A program made the position numbers and the translations under genes. From Mesorhizobium sp. GbtcB19 (lineage in GTDB: Bacteria; Pseudomonadota; Alphaproteobacteria; Rhizobiales; Rhizobiaceae): DNA of 64,000 bases. Numbering within the stretch: the stretch's first letter is position 1; every line of letters begins with the position of its first letter. The stretch spans positions 203,256 through 267,255 of the forward strand of contig NZ_JAGXJY010000008.1 in assembly GCF_019091085.1 (NCBI RefSeq). The letters are read 5' to 3'. The notes beneath the pieces are model-generated. The model had not been told where the DNA came from, made no database searches, and was given only the letters and a program-made list of their open reading frames with translations. This document shows, piece by piece, positions 8,135-16,135 of the stretch.

Positions 8135-9349
8135 TTATTCGTTGAGATCCTTGCGGAACGGCGTGTGCTCTTCGAGATATTCGCCCATGCGCTCGACCTC
8201 GCGCCGCTCGCGCCTGAGATAGTCGGCAACGGCATTGCGCAGGCCGGGATGCGAAATGTAGTGCGCCGAGTGCATGGTCACCGGCCTGTAGCCGCGCGCC
8301 AGCTTGTGCTCGCCCTGCGCGCCGGCCTCCACCACCTTGAGCTTGCGCTCGATGGCGAAGTCGATCGCCTGGTGGTAGCAGACCTCGAAATGCAGGAAGG
8401 GATGGTCCTCGATACAGCCCCAATTGCGGCCGTAGAGTGCATCCGAACCGATGAAGTTGATGGCGCCGGCAATGTAGCGGCCATTGCGCTTTGCCATCAC
8501 CAAAAGGATGTCGTCGGCCATGCGCTCGCCGATCAGCGAGAAGAATTGGCGGTTGAGATAGGGCCGGCCCCATTTGCGGCCGCCGGTATCCATGTAGAAG
8601 GCGTAGAAATCGTCCCAGGCGCGTTCGGTGATGTCCTTGCCGGTCAGCCAGTCGATCGAGATGCCGTCGGCAAGCGCCTCGCGGCGCTCCTTCTTCATCG
8701 CCTTGCGCTTGCGCGAGGCAAGCGTGGCAAGGAAGTCGTCATAGGTTGAAAAGCCTTCGTTGAAGAAATGGAACTGCTGGTCGGTGCGATGCAGGAAGCC
8801 GGCCGCTTCCAGCGTCGCGACGTCGGGCTCGTTGGCGAAGGTGACATGCGCGGACGAGACGCCGAGCTTGTCGGTGACGAGCTTCAGGCCCTCTGCCAGA
8901 CCGGCCCGCACCGCGCCTTCATTCTCGCCTTTGCCGACCAGCAGGCGAGGGCCGGTGACCGGCGTGAACGGCACCGAGCATTGCAGCTTGGGATAGTAGC
9001 GGCCGCCGGCGCGCTCGAAGGCGTCCGACCAGCCGTGATCGAAGACATATTCGCCCTGACTGTGCGACTTGAGGTAACAAGGAACGGCGCCAAGCAGCCT
9101 GCCTTGCGCGGTTTCGAGTCTCAGATGATGACCTTGCCAGCCGGTGCGCCGGACGGAGCAGCCGGAGTCCTCTAAGGCGCTTAGAAAGGCAAATGAAACC
9201 AGTGGGTTGTAGCCATTTTCTTTGTCGCCACGCGTGGTTCCGGCAAAGCCATTCCATTCCTCGCAGGTGAAAGCACCGACCCCCGCCGCCACGCGGATCG
9301 CATAATCCGCGTTCGCTGCCTGTCCATCGTCGTCGTCACCTTGATCCAT
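8135..9349 (-). CDS. FemAB/GNAT-like family protein (DUF482)
   Basis: A 404-residue cytoplasmic protein whose segments VPCYLKSHSQGEYVFDHGW, PYYPKLQCSVPFTPVTGPR-like and AINFIGSDALYGRNWG match the DUF482 family, predicted to adopt a double acyl-CoA N-acyltransferase (GNAT/FemAB) fold. Family members have been described as putative peptidoglycan biosynthesis acyltransferases, but the acceptor is not established. The first 20 residues are acidic and probably disordered. It lies on the minus strand upstream of the HIT gene and downstream of GDPD, a run of four same-strand genes. Confidence 0.82.
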   Translation of the reverse strand: MDQGDDDDGQAANADYAIRVAAGVGAFTCEEWNGFAGTTRGDKENGYNPLVSFAFLSALEDSGCSVRRTGWQGHHLRLETAQGRLLGAVPCYLKSHSQGEYVFDHGWSDAFERAGGRYYPKLQCSVPFTPVTGPRLLVGKGENEGAVRAGLAEGLKLVTDKLGVSSAHVTFANEPDVATLEAAGFLHRTDQQFHFFNEGFSTYDDFLATLASRKRKAMKKERREALADGISIDWLTGKDITERAWDDFYAFYMDTGGRKWGRPYLNRQFFSLIGERMADDILLVMAKRNGRYIAGAINFIGSDALYGRNWGCIEDHPFLHFEVCYHQAIDFAIERKLKVVEAGAQGEHKLARGYRPVTMHSAHYISHPGLRNAVADYLRRERREVERMGEYLEEHTPFRKDLNE

Positions 9350-9403
9350 GGGGTTTATTTAAGCTTCGCCCGGGCCGCTACAAGTCACGTTTGGGGCACT
9401 GTC

Positions 9404-10132
9404 TCACGCGACTTTCACCAAATCCGGCTCAAAGCCCTCGAAGGTCATCTGGTCGGCATATTTGAAGGTGAGGTCGACCGCCGGCTGGTCATGCACCGTC
9501 CAGGTGATGACCGGCATGTTGAGCTTCTCGCGGACGAAGCTGACGAAGGGGTTCGGCAGATCGCCGGCGGCGTAGGAGGTGAAGGCGAGGTCATGCGCTA
9601 GCATGGCGAAATGCGCTTCGATCAACTGGTTGTCCCTGCCGTACGCGGTCAGCCCGCCCGGGATGCCGGGTGCGTCCTTGGCGAAATCGCGGATCAGCCA
9701 GTGATCGAACGACATGATCGCGACCTTGCCCTTGTAGCGCTTGAGCAGGCGGCCGACGCTCGCCACCAGGCCGGCGTCATGGCCGGGAATGCCTTTCAGC
9801 TCGACCACCAGCGGTACCCGGCCGTCGATCAGGTCGAGCGCTTCCTGCAGCGTCGGCACGTGGTCCTTGGTGCCGCCGATCCTGAGCGTCGCCAGCTCGG
9901 CCGCGGTGCGTTGCCAGACGAACCCGTCATGGCCGGTCAGGCGCTTCAGGTCGCCGTCATGGATGATGACCGGAACGCCGTCGGACGAGATATGCACGTC
10001 GCATTCGATGGCATAGCCGCGCTCGACCGCCGCGGCGAAGGCCGACAGCGTGTTTTCCCAGCGCGTCTTGTTCATGTCATGAAAGCCGCGATGCGCGACG
10101 GGCCGCGCGATCAGCCAGGAGAGGTCGGTCAT
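9404..10132 (-). CDS. Glycerophosphodiester phosphodiesterase family protein
   Basis: A 242-residue TIM-barrel enzyme of the GDPD family that hydrolyses glycerophosphodiesters to glycerol-3-phosphate and an alcohol. The catalytic signature is present: AHRGFHDMNKTRWENTL near residue 13 (His-Arg and Glu-Asn), ECDVHISSDGVPVIIHDGDLKRLTG (metal ligands and second His) and VVELKG. There is no signal peptide, so it is cytosolic and probably acts in lipid turnover. The start MTDLSW at 10132 lies one base after the stop of the RidA gene, so the two are cotranscribed. Confidence 0.9.
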   Translation of the reverse strand: MTDLSWLIARPVAHRGFHDMNKTRWENTLSAFAAAVERGYAIECDVHISSDGVPVIIHDGDLKRLTGHDGFVWQRTAAELATLRIGGTKDHVPTLQEALDLIDGRVPLVVELKGIPGHDAGLVASVGRLLKRYKGKVAIMSFDHWLIRDFAKDAPGIPGGLTAYGRDNQLIEAHFAMLAHDLAFTSYAAGDLPNPFVSFVREKLNMPVITWTVHDQPAVDLTFKYADQMTFEGFEPDLVKVA

Positions 10133-10133
10133 C

Positions 10134-10601
10134 TCAAGCCTCGACTTCGAAGATCGCTTCGATCTCAACCGCGGCGTTGAGCGGCAGCGAGGCGGTGCCG
10201 ACGGCGGAGCGGGCATGCTTGCCGCGCTCGCCAAGTACCGCGACCAGGAAATCGGAGGCGCCGTTGGCGACCAGATGCTGCTCGACGAAGTCAGGCGCCG
10301 AGGCGACGAAGACGGTGATCTTGACCAGGCGGCTTATTTTTTCGAGATCGCCGAGCGCGGCCTTGGCCTGCGCCAAAAGGTTGATGGCGCAGAATTTCGC
10401 GCCTTCCTTGCCGGCGGCCGTGTCGATGTCGCGGCCGAGCAGCCCGCTTGCCTGCAGCTTGCCGTCCTTCAGCGGCAACTGGCCGGCGGTGAACAGCATG
10501 TTGCCGGTGCGGCAATAGGGCACGTAGTTGGCGGCGGGCGCGGCGGCGGCCGGAATGGTGACGCCAAGATCGCTTAGCCGCTTTTCGATTGTTTCGCTCA
10601 T
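10134..10601 (-). CDS. RidA family protein (YjgF long subfamily)
   Basis: A 155-residue member of the RidA/YER057c/UK114 family, enamine/imine deaminases that detoxify reactive 2-aminoacrylate. The form here (MSETIEKRLSDLGVTIP ... CRTGNMLFTAGQLPLKDGKL ... GTASLPLNAAVEIEAIFEV) belongs to the longer YjgF_endoribonuc-like subgroup. The exact conserved Arg of RidA proper is replaced by a lineage-specific pattern, so activity is not certain. It is the first gene of the minus-strand run and is divergent from the EipB gene. Confidence 0.9.
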   Translation of the reverse strand: MSETIEKRLSDLGVTIPAAAAPAANYVPYCRTGNMLFTAGQLPLKDGKLQASGLLGRDIDTAAGKEGAKFCAINLLAQAKAALGDLEKISRLVKITVFVASAPDFVEQHLVANGASDFLVAVLGERGKHARSAVGTASLPLNAAVEIEAIFEVEA

Positions 10602-10739
10602 TGGTTTTCCCTATTGCTGGAAGGCGCCGCGTTGGCCGGGCCGAAATTGCTATTTTTGCCTCGCTTCCGCCACGACTTTTTTTAAGCTGGACCATCTTTC
10701 CCTGCGGCCTGCCCCCGGCCGCGACGATCGGAGCAACGT

Positions 10740-11570
10740 ATGCGCGCAACGCGCCTTTTCCTCGCCGCCGCCTGTATCTCGGCGGCGTATCCGATGGCGC
10801 CGGCCTTTGCGGTTCCCGTGCTGCAGGCGCATCGCGCCGTCTACGATCTGACGCTCAACAAGGCCTCCGACCGTTCAGGCATCACCGGCATCACCGGCCG
10901 CATGGTCTATGAGTTCAACGGCTCGGCCTGCGAAGGCTATACGGTCAAGTTCCGCTTCGTCACCCAGATCGTCACCAACGACAACACCAGGCTGACCGAC
11001 CAGCAGACGACGACGTTCGAGGACGCCGAAGGCAAGACCTTTTCCTTCGTGACCAAATCCTTCGTCGACCAGAACCTCGACAAGGAAGTGAAGGGAACGG
11101 CGACCAGGGAGGCGAAGGGCCTCAAGGTCGATATCGACAAGCCGGAAAAGAACAGCCTCGAGCTCGCGGCCACGCAGTTTCCGACCCAGCACCTGGTCGA
11201 GCTGATCGGCAAGGCCGAAAAAGGTGAGAATTTCTACCAGACCAATCTGTTCGACGGCTCCGAGGACGCCAACAAGGTGATGGCCACCACCGTCATCGTC
11301 GGCAAGAAGACGGATGCCGACAAGACGGACCCGGAAGCACCGGCGCTGGCCAAGCTCGCGTCGGACAAATACTGGCCGGTCGACATCGCCTATTTCGACG
11401 ATACCGACAAAAGCGGCGAGGAGGTGCCGGAGTACCGGATCAGCTTCAAGCTGCACGAGAACGGCATCACCCGCGACCTCGTCATGGACTATGGCGACTT
11501 CTCGATGACCGGCAAGCTGGTGAACCTGTCGCTGTTCGACCAGACCAAGCCTTGCCCGGCGTCGAAATAG
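10740..11570 (+). CDS. eipB: Cell envelope integrity protein EipB (DUF1849)
   Basis: A 276-residue exported protein with a signal peptide (cleavage about residue 24, AFA-VP). The mature part starts VLQAHRAVYDLTLNKASDRSG, the typical opening of the DUF1849/EipB family. EipB of Brucella is a periplasmic beta-spiral protein needed for envelope integrity, with one conserved disulfide. Here mature Cys64 (GSACEGY) and Cys272 (KPCPASK) are the only two Cys outside the signal peptide, matching that disulfide. The lipid A and BamA genes further on share the same compartment but are not in its operon. Confidence 0.88.
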   Translation: MRATRLFLAAACISAAYPMAPAFAVPVLQAHRAVYDLTLNKASDRSGITGITGRMVYEFNGSACEGYTVKFRFVTQIVTNDNTRLTDQQTTTFEDAEGKTFSFVTKSFVDQNLDKEVKGTATREAKGLKVDIDKPEKNSLELAATQFPTQHLVELIGKAEKGENFYQTNLFDGSEDANKVMATTVIVGKKTDADKTDPEAPALAKLASDKYWPVDIAYFDDTDKSGEEVPEYRISFKLHENGITRDLVMDYGDFSMTGKLVNLSLFDQTKPCPASK

Positions 11571-11651
11571 CAATTTCGACGACAGCAGGATCGGCTTGCA
11601 GCCTTGGCTTCTAACCGCCATCTATCGGGATCACCAAGTGTGGCGAGCCTG

Positions 11652-11930
11652 ATGGCGGTCTATGTCGATGCTGCGATCTGGAAATGGGCCGGCCACCGCT
11701 GGTGCCACCTGCTCGCGGACGACGTCGATGAGCTGCATCGCTTCGCCACCGAGCTCGGCCTCAAGCTGTCCTCCTATCAAGGGCCGCCCAAGACGTCGGC
11801 GCCGCATTACGACATCACCGGCTTCGAGCGCGACCGCGCGGTGCGGCTCGGCGCCGTCGAATGCAGCCGCGAGGAGATCGTCGCGATCTTTCGCCGCGTC
11901 AGGGTGCCGAACGGCAAGGTAAAACGCTGA
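11652..11930 (+). CDS. DUF4031 domain-containing protein
   Basis: A 92-residue protein of unknown function. The motif order MAVYVDAA, WCHLLADDVDELHRFA, LGL, HYDITGFERDRAVRLGAVE is characteristic of DUF4031. Start at 11652 fits the family start; longer in-frame versions from 11604 lack conservation. A ribosomal protein promoter begins 46 bases after its stop, so it is probably a separate unit. Confidence 0.82.
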   Translation: MAVYVDAAIWKWAGHRWCHLLADDVDELHRFATELGLKLSSYQGPPKTSAPHYDITGFERDRAVRLGAVECSREEIVAIFRRVRVPNGKVKR

Positions 11931-11975
11931 GATTTGCGCGGATCGCCGCAGGCAAGCGCGTTTTCCGGCACCCGG

Positions 11976-12004
11976 CTTGCGTTTGCGGGACTTCCCCTCT
12001 ATAT
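11976..12004 (+). promoter_or_regulatory. Predicted sigma-70 promoter of the rpsB-tsf unit
   Basis: CTTGCG (11976-11981) and CTATAT (11999-12004) are separated by exactly 17 bases. This fits the alphaproteobacterial housekeeping consensus CTTGAC-N17-CTATAT closely. It leaves a leader of about 120 nucleotides before rpsB. Confidence 0.65.
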
Positions 12005-12060
12005 GCCCGCTCATTCCACACACGGACTTTGGTGTCTGCCCGGGAGAAATCCGGCTGAAA

Positions 12061-12110
12061 CCTCCGGTGGCATCAGGACATCCCGTCCGAAATGCCTGTG
12101 TCCGTGGAGG
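12061..12110 (+). promoter_or_regulatory. Structured rpsB 5' leader
   Basis: Three nested stems are visible: CCTCC (12061-12065) with GGAGG (12106-12110), GGCAT (12069-12073) with ATGCC (12092-12096), and GGAC (12076-12079) with GTCC (12085-12088). Ribosomal protein S2 leaders are known in other bacteria to bind S2 and repress translation, so an autoregulatory element is plausible. The pairing is seen; the function is inferred. The real Shine-Dalgarno (AAAGGAAC near 12119-12126) lies just downstream. Confidence 0.45.
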
Positions 12111-12132
12111 CCAACCGGAAAGGAACTAAAGA

Positions 12133-12912
12133 ATGGCTCTGCCAGATTACAGCATGCGTCAGCTTTTGGAAGCTGGCGTTCACTTCGGCCACCAGACCCA
12201 CCGCTGGAACCCGAAGATGGCGCCCTACATCTATGGCGCCCGCAACAACATCCACATCATCGACCTGTCGCAGACGGTTCCGCTGCTGCATCAGGCGCTG
12301 AAGCAGGTGTCCGACACCGTCGCCAAGGGCGGCCGCGTGCTGTTCGTCGGCACCAAGCGCCAGGCGTCCGACATCGTCGCCGACGCCGCGCAGCGTTCGG
12401 CCCAGTACTATGTCAACTCGCGTTGGCTGGGCGGCATGCTCACCAACTGGAAGACGATCTCGAACTCGATCCAGCGCCTGCGCAAGCTCGACGAGACGCT
12501 GGCCGGCGAGGCCCAGGGCCTCACCAAGAAGGAGCGCCTGAACCTCGACCGCGAGCGCGAGAAGCTCAACAAGGCGCTTGGCGGCATCAAGGACATGGGC
12601 TCGACGCCGGACCTGATGTTCGTCATTGACACCAACAAGGAAGCGATCGCGATCCTCGAGGCCAAGCGCCTCGGCATTCCGGTCGTGGCCATCATCGATT
12701 CGAACTGCGACCCGGACAAGATCGACTTCCCGATCCCCGGCAACGATGACGCGGCCCGCGCCATCCAGCTCTATTGCGACCTGATCGCCAAGGCCGCCAT
12801 CGACGGCATCGCCCGCCAGCAGGGCGCGCTCGGCGTCGACATCGGCGCTTCGGCCGAGGCTCCGGTAGAGCCGGCACTCGACGCTCCGGCCGCCGAAGCT
12901 CCGGAAGCTTGA
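12133..12912 (+). CDS. rpsB: 30S ribosomal protein S2
   Basis: A 259-residue S2 protein of the small ribosomal subunit. The N-terminal block LLEAGVHFGHQTHRWNPKM, the DLSQT segment and TNWKTISNSIQRLRKL are hallmark S2 motifs. A C-terminal Ala/Glu/Pro tail extends beyond the enterobacterial length, common in this order. A strong Shine-Dalgarno (AAAGGAAC) precedes the ATG. It is the first gene of the S2-EF-Ts pair. Confidence 0.97.
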   Translation: MALPDYSMRQLLEAGVHFGHQTHRWNPKMAPYIYGARNNIHIIDLSQTVPLLHQALKQVSDTVAKGGRVLFVGTKRQASDIVADAAQRSAQYYVNSRWLGGMLTNWKTISNSIQRLRKLDETLAGEAQGLTKKERLNLDREREKLNKALGGIKDMGSTPDLMFVIDTNKEAIAILEAKRLGIPVVAIIDSNCDPDKIDFPIPGNDDAARAIQLYCDLIAKAAIDGIARQQGALGVDIGASAEAPVEPALDAPAAEAPEA

Positions 12913-12916
12913 TAAC

Positions 12917-12937
12917 GAAGGCCGGGTTCCGGCCTTC
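12917..12937 (+). terminator. Hairpin between rpsB and tsf (attenuator)
   Basis: GAAGGCCGG (12917-12925) and CCGGCCTTC (12929-12937) form a perfect 9-bp stem with a 3-base loop, followed by only a short T run (ATCTTTCC). Sited between two genes normally cotranscribed, it could partly terminate transcription and set the S2 to EF-Ts ratio. Confidence 0.55.
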
Positions 12938-13034
12938 ATCTTTCCAATAAATTGGCGCGCTAAAGCGCTTGTGCCGAGCGCATCACCCGAGTCCCGGTTG
13001 GTGCGTCGGCGCATTTTGAACCAAAGAGGCGACA

Positions 13035-13955
13035 ATGACGATTTCGGCTGCACAGGTCAAAGAACTCCGCGACTTGACCGGCGCGGGCATGATGGACTGC
13101 AAGGCGGCGTTGAACGAGACCAACGGCAACATGGAAGAGGCCGTCGACTGGCTGCGCAAGAAGGGCATCTCGAAGGCCGACAAGAAGGCCGGGCGCACCG
13201 CGGCAGAGGGCCTGATCGGCGTCGACGCCGGCGTGCGTGAAGCCGCCATTGTCGAGGTCAATTCCGAGACCGACTTTGTCGCCCGCAACGAGCAGTTCCA
13301 GGAGTTGGTGCGCAATATCGCGAAGGTCGCGCTCGCCTATGGCACGACCGAGGCTGTCGCCGCCGCCAAGTATCCGGGCTCCGACAAGACGGTCACCGAG
13401 ACGGTCAAGGATGCGGTCGGCACCATCGGCGAGAACATCAATTTCCGCCGTTCGGCGAAGCTCACCGTGCCGCATGGCGCTGTGGCGACCTATGTCCACA
13501 ATGCGGTTGCCGACGGCCTCGGCAAGCTCGGCGTGCTGGTCGCGATCGAGACCACGGGCAACGAGCATGCGGCCAATGCATTCGCGCGTCAGGTTGCCAT
13601 GCATGTCGCCGCCACCAGCCCGATGGCGTTGACGGCAGAAGAAGTCGACCCGGCCGCTGTCGAGCGCGAGAAGGCGATCTTCGCCGACCAGGCGCGCCAG
13701 ACCGGCAAGCCGGAAGCGATCATCGAGAAGATGGTCGAGGGCCGTCTGCGCAAGTTCTACGAAGAGGTGGTCCTTCTGAAGCAGGCCTTCGTGCTCAATC
13801 CCGACATCACAGTCGAGAAGGCGCTGAAGGATGCCGAGAAGGAAATCGGCGCCCCGGCCAAGATCACCGCCTACCTGCGCTTCGCGCTCGGCGAAGGCAT
13901 CGAGAAGGAAACGACCGATTTCGCGGCGGAAGTCGCGGCGGCGGTCAAGAAATAG
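13035..13955 (+). CDS. tsf: Translation elongation factor Ts
   Basis: A 306-residue guanine nucleotide exchange factor for EF-Tu. The N-terminal UBA-like region contains ELRDLTGAGMMDCKAALNE, and the core has VNSETDFVARNEQFQELV, both diagnostic of EF-Ts. Length matches alphaproteobacterial EF-Ts. It follows rpsB by 122 bases. Instead of pyrH, the next locus is a LysR-linked accessory block on the opposite strand. Confidence 0.97.
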   Translation: MTISAAQVKELRDLTGAGMMDCKAALNETNGNMEEAVDWLRKKGISKADKKAGRTAAEGLIGVDAGVREAAIVEVNSETDFVARNEQFQELVRNIAKVALAYGTTEAVAAAKYPGSDKTVTETVKDAVGTIGENINFRRSAKLTVPHGAVATYVHNAVADGLGKLGVLVAIETTGNEHAANAFARQVAMHVAATSPMALTAEEVDPAAVEREKAIFADQARQTGKPEAIIEKMVEGRLRKFYEEVVLLKQAFVLNPDITVEKALKDAEKEIGAPAKITAYLRFALGEGIEKETTDFAAEVAAAVKK

Positions 13956-14003
13956 CTCTGATCCAAGGGGAGCGTCCTCCCTTGAGGTGAAGAGCTTACG
14001 AGC

Positions 14004-14930
14004 TCAGGCAACTCGGCCGGGTGTCCGCATGGATGCCCGGCCGATTTCTTGTGCGGTATCGATAAAAGCCCTCAGCTTCGGCGCCATCGAGGCGCGGCGC
14101 GGGAAGTAGAGGAAAAGGCCCGGCTCCTCGATCGCCGTCTGCGGCAGGACCTGGGTGAGACGGCCGGCGGCGAGATCGGCCCGCACCAGCGGTTCGAACA
14201 CATAGCAAAGGCCGACGCCCGCCAGCGCCAGATCGATGGCGGCGAGCGAATCCGTGACGACCACCGTGCCACGCGTCTCGACGACGATGTCCTTGCCGTC
14301 GTCGGTCAGGTCCCAGCGGTACAAGGCGCCGGAGCGGACCAGCCGGTAGCCGATGCAGTTGTGGTTGGCGAGATCGGCCACGTCGCGCGGGCGTCCGTGC
14401 TTTCCGATATAGGCCGGCGAGGCGACGATCACAGCTTTGAACGGCGGCGTCATCCGGACGGTGACCATGTCCTGCGCGATCATCTCGCCCAGCCTGATGC
14501 CGGCATCGAAACCCTCGCCGACGATGTCGACCAGCCCCTGGTCGGTGAGCAATTCAATCGTCACATCCGGATAGCGCTCCGCCATCGCCGCGACCACGGA
14601 AGTGACCGCCAGCGGAACCGCAATGTTGGGGACATTTATCCTGAGCAGGCCGGAGGGCCTGCCCTTGATGCCGCGGATCCGGTCCATCCGCTCGGCAATG
14701 TCCTGAAGGGCAGGGGCCGCCGTCTCCACCAGCGCCTTGCCGGCTTCCGTCAGCGAAACGCTGCGCGTTGTGCGGGCGAAGAGCGGCTGGCCGATACGCT
14801 CTTCCACCAGCCGCACCGCATGGCTGACCGCCGACGGGCTCATGCCGAGCTCAGCCGCGGCAAGCGCAAAGCCGCCGCGACGCGCCACGGCGACGATGAC
14901 TGGCAGATGCGTGAGCAGATCGCGGTCCAT
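14004..14930 (-). CDS. LysR family transcriptional regulator
   Basis: A 308-residue regulator. Residues 1-60 form the LysR winged helix-turn-helix (FALAAAELGMSPSAVSHAVRLVEERIGQPLFARTTRSVSLTEAG); the rest is the periplasmic-binding-like effector domain. The pattern with IAERMDRIRGIKGRPSGLLRI is of the CrgA-like subgroup, often paired with oxidoreductase genes. It is divergent from the NTF2-like genes and the aldo/keto reductase, which are its likely targets. A palindrome sits 3 bases upstream of its start. Confidence 0.92.
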   Translation of the reverse strand: MDRDLLTHLPVIVAVARRGGFALAAAELGMSPSAVSHAVRLVEERIGQPLFARTTRSVSLTEAGKALVETAAPALQDIAERMDRIRGIKGRPSGLLRINVPNIAVPLAVTSVVAAMAERYPDVTIELLTDQGLVDIVGEGFDAGIRLGEMIAQDMVTVRMTPPFKAVIVASPAYIGKHGRPRDVADLANHNCIGYRLVRSGALYRWDLTDDGKDIVVETRGTVVVTDSLAAIDLALAGVGLCYVFEPLVRADLAAGRLTQVLPQTAIEEPGLFLYFPRRASMAPKLRAFIDTAQEIGRASMRTPGRVA

Positions 14931-14932
14931 TC

Positions 14933-14955
14933 ATGAACTATATCGCATAGTCCAT
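14933..14955. promoter_or_regulatory. Palindromic candidate LysR operator
   Basis: ATGAACTAT (14933-14941) and ATAGTCCAT (14947-14955) form an inverted repeat matching at 8 of 9 positions around a 5-base centre. It lies immediately upstream of the LysR start, in the divergent intergenic region. LysR proteins commonly bind such interrupted palindromes to control themselves and the divergent genes. Confidence 0.5.
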
Positions 14956-15046
14956 GCGGATCATGCAACTTTATCGGGCAAGCAAAAGAGGCGCATCTAA
15001 GGCGGCATCAAACGGCGCATACGAGCCGAAGCCCCGGAGATTCGCG

Positions 15047-15491
15047 ATGACCGACCTTCATGCCAAACAGACCCGCAACATCGAGACGGCTCGCCGTTTC
15101 TTCGAGCTGATGCATCGCAAGGACATCGACAGCTGGGGCGAGCTCTGGGCCGAAAACGGCCGGATCATCGTGTTCTATCCGCCAGCGGGGTTTGGCGACA
15201 GCATCGACGGCAAGGCGGCGATCGTGGCCGCCTTCAAAGGGTTGTTCGGCAATTTCGAATCCTTCGAATCGGAGCTGACGGCCATCTACCCGGCGGCCGA
15301 TTCCGAATCGGTGGTCGTCGAATACCGGAACCGCGCCGTGATTGTGGGCGGCACCGAATACACCAACAGCAACATTGCGGTGTTTCGTTATTGCGGTGTT
15401 TCGTTTCGATAACGGCCTGATCAGCGCCTATCACGACTATTTCGACCCGCGCCGGTTCCAGGTTCTGGTCGACGCGCTGGTGAAGGGCTGA
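15047..15491 (+). pseudogene. NTF2-like/SnoaL-like gene broken by a 16-bp tandem duplication
   Basis: The frame from ATG 15047 (MTDLHAKQTRNIETARRFF) reads a SnoaL/NTF2-like protein up to NSNIAVFR, then enters a second exact copy of a 16-base unit, shifts frame and stops at TAA 15410-15412. Removing one copy (15390-15405) joins the frame to FDNGLISAYHDYFDPRRF and a TGA at 15489-15491, giving an intact 142-residue protein. The C-terminal strand with its typical NGLI...YHDYFDP motif is thus lost in the present form. The gene is divergent from the LysR gene. The parent protein would be a small ketosteroid isomerase-like protein of unknown substrate. Confidence 0.8.
15374..15405 (+). repeat. Exact 16-bp tandem duplication
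   Basis: ATTGCGGTGTTTCGTT occurs at 15374-15389 and again directly at 15390-15405 without a mismatch. Sixteen is not a multiple of three, so it shifts the reading frame of the host gene. Confidence 0.95.
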
Positions 15492-15569
15492 AGGCAGCCT
15501 CTCCGTAGCCACCGATCACCCGTTTGCAGGCCTGCCCACTCAAGTCCATCCACTCAAAGGAGAAGCGAA

Positions 15570-16097
15570 ATGAACGCGTTGAGACATGTAACCTTTGCCG
15601 CAGGCATGGCGCTGGCGCCGGTCGATGCCGGCGGCGCCGAGCCGGCCGGCTGGCTGGCCCTTGCCGACGAGCGCGCCGTGATCCGCATCGCCGACGCCAT
15701 CGACCGGGCGGTGGATGCGCAGGACTGGAAGCTCGCCCGCGGCTATTTCGCCGATCGCGTCACCGCCGATTTCAGCAGCCTGTCCGGCCAGCCCGCGGCC
15801 AACATCGCCTCCGACGATCTGATCGGCGCCTGGGCGGCCAACCTCAAGGGCAGCAAGACCAGTCTGCACCTGCGCACCAATCATCAGGTCGCGCTCGAGG
15901 CCAATGCCGCCACGGTCCGCTCCAACGGCTATGCCTGGAACAAGATGGAAGGCAATGGCGACCCGCTGTGGGAAGTCTGGGGCACCTATGAGCACCACCT
16001 GACGCGCTCGGTCGACGGCTGGAAGGTCGACGGCTTCACTTTCCGCATGACGCATGAGCGCGGCAACCCCTGGGTCAAGGCGACCCCCGGCCAATGA
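15570..16097 (+). CDS. Exported NTF2-like/SnoaL-like protein
   Basis: A 175-residue protein with a short N-terminal signal-like segment (MNALRHVTFAAGMALAPVDAGGAEP) followed by a SnoaL_4/NTF2-like domain: DERAVIRIADAIDRAVDAQDWKLARGYFADRVTADF and a C-terminal WEVWGTYEHHLTRSVDGWKVDGFTF. These folds bind or isomerise small hydrophobic ligands; the substrate here is unknown. It has a good AAAGGAGAAG ribosome site before the ATG. It follows the broken NTF2-like gene and precedes the aldo/keto reductase by 38 bases, suggesting one operon. Confidence 0.8.
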   Translation: MNALRHVTFAAGMALAPVDAGGAEPAGWLALADERAVIRIADAIDRAVDAQDWKLARGYFADRVTADFSSLSGQPAANIASDDLIGAWAANLKGSKTSLHLRTNHQVALEANAATVRSNGYAWNKMEGNGDPLWEVWGTYEHHLTRSVDGWKVDGFTFRMTHERGNPWVKATPGQ

Positions 16098-16135
16098 CCG
16101 GCAGCAATCACCAGATCAGAATCGGAAGACCACCA

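Noticed and set aside
13964..13984. Possible terminator after tsf (CAAGGG ... CCCTTG)
   Set aside because: Only six base pairs with a wide loop and no T run; too weak to annotate.
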